From: Candidatus Sabulitectum sp.
GTDB taxonomy: Bacteria > Fermentibacterota > Fermentibacteria > Fermentibacterales > JCC-6
Assembly (NCBI GenBank): GCA_021107435.1
Contig: JAIOSV010000110.1
Coordinates: 1 to 53,410 of the forward strand
DNA length: 53,410 nucleotides
Reading direction: 5' to 3'
Made by a program: the position numbers and the translations under genes. Shown in pieces: positions 50,710 through 53,410 of this stretch (positions are counted from its first letter, which is position 1; each line of letters opens with the position of its first letter). Under the pieces are notes generated by a model. The model was not told the origin of the DNA, made no database searches, and was given only the letters and a program-made list of their open reading frames with translations.

Positions 50710-51531
50710 ATGAAAGATATCCAGAACACTCCTGATCACAGGAACATCTCACTCCGGGAAGCCGGGATAAAAGATCTCAAATATCCCATAATAATTCTCG
50801 ACCGCGAAGAGAGAGAACAGACCACAGTGGCGGATATATCCATGTCTGTAAGTCTTCCACACCATTTCAAAGGCACCCACATGAGCCGCTTTCTGGAAGT
50901 TCTTACTTCCACCGGATGCCGTTTTACCGGCAGCACAATACCTGTTGTTCTCAGGAAGCTGAAAGAAACCCTTGAGGCCGAATCCTCAAGGATCCGGATT
51001 GAATTCCCCTATTTTCTCACCAGGCAGGCACCGATCACCGGGGCAGAGGCGAAGATGAGTTACCTTTGCGCCTTTACCGGAGAATCGAACAAAGACAGTG
51101 AAGATTTTATGCTGACAGTCACCGTTCCCGTCAGCACACTCTGCCCGTGCAGCAGGGAGATCAGCAAAGCAGGCGCGCACAACCAGCGCGGTTACATCAC
51201 CATGGAAGTCCGAACAGAGAAGGAAAACAACGGCAAATTCGCCATGCTCTGGATTGAAGAGCTTGTGGAAATCGCTGAAGCCTCAGCTTCTTCACCTCTC
51301 TACACCATACTGAAGCGCCCTGATGAAAAATTCGTAACAGAACATGCATACAATAACCCGGTATTTGTGGAAGATATCGTAAGGAATGTGGCAGAAAAGC
51401 TGGGGAAAGACAAAAGAGTAATCCAATTCACAGTAACTGCGGAAAACCACGAGAGCATCCACAACCACAACGCCTATGCGGTTGTCACATGGACAAGACC
51501 GGTTTCCCCTGAAAAAGACTCCTGCATCTGA
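50710..51531 (+). CDS. folE2: GTP cyclohydrolase FolE2 (type IB)
   Basis: A 273-residue FolE2, which converts GTP to dihydroneopterin triphosphate, the first step to both folate and preQ0. Motifs: HHFKGTHMSRF (about residue 52), CPCSREISKAGAHNQRG (about 145, with the metal Cys) and ENHESIHNHNAYA near the end. The type IB enzyme can use metals other than zinc. It ends the operon; queF, tgt and queA are not in the window. A weak hairpin lies about 150 bp downstream. Confidence 0.95.
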   Translation: MKDIQNTPDHRNISLREAGIKDLKYPIIILDREEREQTTVADISMSVSLPHHFKGTHMSRFLEVLTSTGCRFTGSTIPVVLRKLKETLEAESSRIRIEFPYFLTRQAPITGAEAKMSYLCAFTGESNKDSEDFMLTVTVPVSTLCPCSREISKAGAHNQRGYITMEVRTEKENNGKFAMLWIEELVEIAEASASSPLYTILKRPDEKFVTEHAYNNPVFVEDIVRNVAEKLGKDKRVIQFTVTAENHESIHNHNAYAVVTWTRPVSPEKDSCI

Positions 51532-51683
51532 GTTTTACAAGCCCGGGCTGTGATATTTAACCGCCTGGATAATTTAAAGAATGAATATTTCTTTCTGACC
51601 AATCCTGAATCAGGATGAGATCCTCCCGCCCCTTCAAACCATGATTCCGTTGCACCACTACTTCTCTTCAATTAACTCGCCTT

Positions 51684-51704
51684 TGCAGCACTATAAGTGT
51701 TGCA
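51684..51704 (+). terminator. Weak hairpin, possible operon terminator
   Basis: TGCAGCACT, loop ATA, AGTGTTGCA: a 9-bp stem with one G-T pair, followed by TCGTTT. It is the best terminator candidate after folE2, but the T tract is short and it is about 150 bp away. Confidence 0.3.
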
Positions 51705-51734
51705 TCGTTTAAAAACTTCCTGCCTTAGTAGACG

Positions 51735-51769
51735 TCCGCTAACCCTTGCAAATCCCCTGGGTTAGCGGA
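51735..51769. repeat. 11-bp perfect inverted repeat
   Basis: TCCGCTAACCC (51735-51745) and GGGTTAGCGGA (51759-51769) are separated by 13 nt. No T tract follows, so a terminator is unlikely; a protein-binding or recombination site, or a dispersed repeat, is possible. Confidence 0.6.
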
Positions 51770-52212
51770 TACATTTCATCTCCCAACATCAAGTGAATTC
51801 CCGTTGACGGAGCTAAACACTCTTTTAATATTTGGTCAGAGTAAATATTCCAGAGATATACTGAGTGCGGTAGAATCATCGTTCAGTTCATAAATAACCC
51901 CTGGCTGACTTAACAAATATTTCCGGGCAAATGCTCAGATTATGCTTCGCAAAGCTCAGTTGATTCCTAAAAAAGATTCAGACCATGCGGTGATTGAAGG
52001 CATGAACTATTCACTGGCACCCCCTCCCCCCGCCAGATACATAATCCGATCAAACTTACCACCGATTCCGGGCAAGCTTTCCGGGGTAAAGTTTCCACTC
52101 TCGCCGGAGATATCTTTCCAGTAGGGTCGGTGATTTCGCGATTATTTCATCAATCCAAAAGCACATACCAAGACAAAATGAAATCGGGATGCTATGCTGA
52201 TTCTAAAACAAG

Positions 52213-52226
52213 AAGAATCATGACGA
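52213..52226 (+). repeat. Direct repeat, left copy
   Basis: AAGAATCATGACGA. An identical copy lies at 52918-52931. The two flank the toxin-antitoxin pair, as would be expected of a small inserted segment, although 14 bp can also recur by chance. Confidence 0.5.
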
Positions 52227-52312
52227 GAACTCTAAGAGTCTAGGCTTGAATGCGCGCTCCCAAAATGATATACTTATAGCATAGAATTCTTAGTATTGGG
52301 CAGGAGAATAGT

Positions 52313-52594
52313 ATGCTTTATTTTGAGTGGGATGAAAACAAAGCAAAAGAGAATCAAATAAAACACGGAGTGTCTTTTAACGAAGCCAGCACTGCTTTTA
52401 GCGATTCGCTTTCACTAACTATTCACGACCCTCTGCATTCTGATGAAGAAGATAGATTTGTTTTGCTCGGAATATCAGTAAGCAACCGTCTTCTACTTGT
52501 TGTTCACACAGAACGTATTGACAAGATCAGAATAATCAGTGCAAGAAAGGCAACAAACAACGAGAGAAAATATTATGAAAACAATGCCAAATGA
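52313..52594 (+). CDS. brnT: BrnT-family toxin
   Basis: A 93-residue type II toxin of the BrnT family, an RNase of the RelE-like fold. The N-terminus FEWDENKAKENQIKHGVSF is the family's hallmark (WDxxKxxxNxxKHGVsF), followed by D-rich HDPLHSDEEDRFVLLG and the C-terminal IRIISARKATNNERKYYE. AGGAGA lies upstream of ATG 52313. Its end overlaps the antitoxin gene by 20 bp. Toxin-first order is usual for this pair. It would block translation when free of antitoxin. Confidence 0.9.
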   Translation: MLYFEWDENKAKENQIKHGVSFNEASTAFSDSLSLTIHDPLHSDEEDRFVLLGISVSNRLLLVVHTERIDKIRIISARKATNNERKYYENNAK

Positions 52595-52802
52595 TCCAAC
52601 AATCCTAGAAGAGTATGATTTTAGAGATGCAGTTAAAGGCAAATACTCTGCCAGATACTCCGAGGGCACCAATGTTATTGTTATTGACAAAGATGTCATG
52701 GCATATTTCCCAGATCATGATGCAGTGAATCAGGCTCTCAGGTCTATTATTTCAATAATAAAAAAGCATGATCTGACTATCGAACAACTTGCCTCTCACT
52801 GA
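52575..52802 (+). CDS. brnA: BrnA-like antitoxin
   Basis: A 75-residue partner from ATG 52575. DFRDAVKGKYSARYSEG followed by NVIVIDKDVMAYFPDHDAV and NQALRSII matches the antitoxins found next to BrnT, with a ribbon-helix-helix-like C-terminal half (DKDVMAYFPDHDAVNQALR). It should neutralise the toxin and repress the shared promoter. A longer frame from 52539 lies within the toxin gene and is not needed. No clear operator palindrome was found upstream of the pair. Confidence 0.75.
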   Translation: MKTMPNDPTILEEYDFRDAVKGKYSARYSEGTNVIVIDKDVMAYFPDHDAVNQALRSIISIIKKHDLTIEQLASH

Positions 52803-53212
52803 CTACGATCACGCTGAAATGTATTCAGGAAATAGTAGTTAATCCCCTCATACAACTCCCATGCAAATTCCTAGAATCTCTGATACTGCTGCGTAGAACC
52901 TCGGTCAATCCTCCTAAAAGAATCATGACGACAATTGTCTACCGGACAGCCTACTGCCAACTGTGGAGATAATTATCCATGGGAGCTTGGATTCCGAACA
53001 AAGAACGAAACTGGACTCTCAGTTGATTCATTTATCAAGGCAAATTCCGAATGATGCCTGATCAAACCCTTGTGATTGGTATAAATGGGCATTATCATTC
53101 TCTGGGAATATGTAGAGAGACACAAGACAACAAAAAACCGAACAATGGGCTGTAGCTGAATTTTGCCAGTAAGTAAGCAGCTTCTTTTACAATCAGCTAA
53201 GCCCAAGCGTTC
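52803..53212. other. Non-coding interval after the toxin-antitoxin pair
   Basis: About 410 bp with no supported gene. It contains the right direct repeat at 52918-52931 and a GACAATTGTC palindrome at 52930-52939. A minus-strand frame at 52973-53221 has no ribosome site or familiar sequence. Confidence 0.5.
52918..52931 (+). repeat. Direct repeat, right copy
   Basis: AAGAATCATGACGA, identical to 52213-52226, about 115 bp after the antitoxin stop. Confidence 0.5.
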
Positions 53213-53410
53213 GTGCGCCAAGCTCAGCTTGGTGCTTCTTATAGAGTGAGCTACTCACAAGGAGTAGCAAGTCCCTATCAGGTAAAGCCTAACCAGCAGC
53301 CCGTATCGAGTGTTGCGCCTGTGGCGGAGCCGGTGTACGCGCCGGTGAACAAAATGGGTGAAGCGTACACAGAGAAAGCAATATTGCCAGAACCGAAGCG
53401 CTCCCATGCG
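53213..53410 (+). ncRNA. Possible 5' end of a group II intron (cut by the window)
   Basis: The segment starts GTGCGCC, which matches the 5' GUGYG rule of group II introns, and is densely structured: GCGCCAAGCT/AGCTTGGTGC (53215-53235), GTGAG/CTCAC (53246-53258) and an 8-bp GTGTACGC/GCGTACAC stem (53333-53370). The stretch AGCAAGTCCC and CCTAACCAGC resembles domain I sequences I recall from bacterial introns. No reverse-transcriptase frame is visible yet; it would lie beyond 53410. Identity is uncertain. Confidence 0.35.

Larger units (their letters stand above)
51532..52312. other. Gene-poor interval after the preQ0 genes
   Basis: No convincing gene is seen in these 780 bp. It holds a palindrome ATCCTGA-A-TCAGGAT (51602-51616), a hairpin at 51684-51704, an 11-bp inverted repeat at 51735-51769 and one copy of the direct repeat at 52213. 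A 60-codon frame at 51942-52124 has no ribosome site and no recognisable sequence. Base use is more AT-rich than in the operon upstream. Confidence 0.5.

Noticed and set aside
49052..51531. preQ0 genes as part of a 7-deazaguanine DNA modification (dpd) defence system
   Set aside because: No dpdA-type transglycosylase, restriction or helicase genes are near; the set fits ordinary tRNA queuosine precursor synthesis.
51549..51558. AGCCCGGGCT palindrome after folE2 as a terminator
   Set aside because: The arms leave no loop and no T tract follows.
51942..52124. 60-codon frame as a small gene
   Set aside because: No ribosome site, odd composition with a Pro run, and no recognisable sequence.
52973..53221. 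Minus-strand 82-codon frame as a gene
   Set aside because: No ribosome site, no familiar motif, and it runs into the structured element at 53213.
1..53410. CRISPR array, rRNA genes or complete insertion sequence
   Set aside because: No regularly spaced repeats, no rRNA-like stretches, and no transposase with terminal repeats were seen.

Overview
The window looks like part of a bacterial chromosome from an anaerobic, hydrogen-metabolising organism of the FCB type. The reasons are an NAD-linked [FeFe]-hydrogenase operon headed by the redox regulator Rex, a gingipain-like (C25) secreted protease with a type IX-like C-terminal sorting tail, many exported propeller and TPR lipoproteins, and LPS-type glycosyltransferases. 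My best guess is a candidate phylum near Fermentibacterota/Cloacimonadota. This rests on gene content only. GC is moderate, genes are tightly packed, and many start codons overlap the preceding stop.

Layout. (1) 1-4.7 kb: exported or lipoprotein genes, two of them disrupted, plus a cyclic-nucleotide-binding protein, a HAD phosphatase and a diacylglycerol-kinase-like enzyme. (2) 4.75-13.2 kb: a rex-hydrogenase operon: rex, hndA-like, a fused hndB/hndC-like subunit, the catalytic [FeFe] subunit, then a second H-cluster protein fused to a histidine kinase, a lone receiver and a receiver-kinase. This reads as an NAD(H)/ferredoxin hydrogenase together with its own H2/redox sensor. (3) 13.2-17.9 kb: NYN ribonuclease-like protein, amidase, secG, tRNA-Leu(AAG), a thioredoxin-fold protein without its cysteines, a TPR lipoprotein and an MBL hydrolase. 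(4) 17.9-24.4 kb: a phosphorelay of receiver, large hybrid kinase with Hpt, and a receiver-GspE-receiver secretion ATPase. (5) 24.6-27.7 kb: C25 protease and a propeller lipoprotein. (6) 27.7-29.6 kb, minus strand: ECF sigma factor, anti-sigma factor and a PDZ protein built on a dead HtrA-type protease. (7) 29.7-35.1 kb: MsbA-like ABC exporter, heptosyltransferase-like GT9 and mutS. (8) 35.2-51.5 kb: a small orphan gene, then about 15 kb of translationally coupled genes for envelope glycan synthesis, an NtrC-type two-component pair and preQ0 synthesis (queC-queE-queD-folE2). (9) 51.5-53.4 kb: gene-poor accessory DNA with a BrnT/BrnA toxin-antitoxin pair between short direct repeats, and what may be the 5' end of a group II intron running off the window.

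Most notable: the sensory hydrogenase-kinase inside the hydrogenase operon; the sigma/anti-sigma/pseudoprotease module, with a promoter motif (GGAACAA-N16-TAGA) found both upstream of the sigma gene and upstream of a distant exported-protein gene; the double-receiver secretion ATPase; and a tRNA-Leu with anticodon AAG, unusual in bacteria. All functional calls come from reading motifs by eye; no database search was possible.
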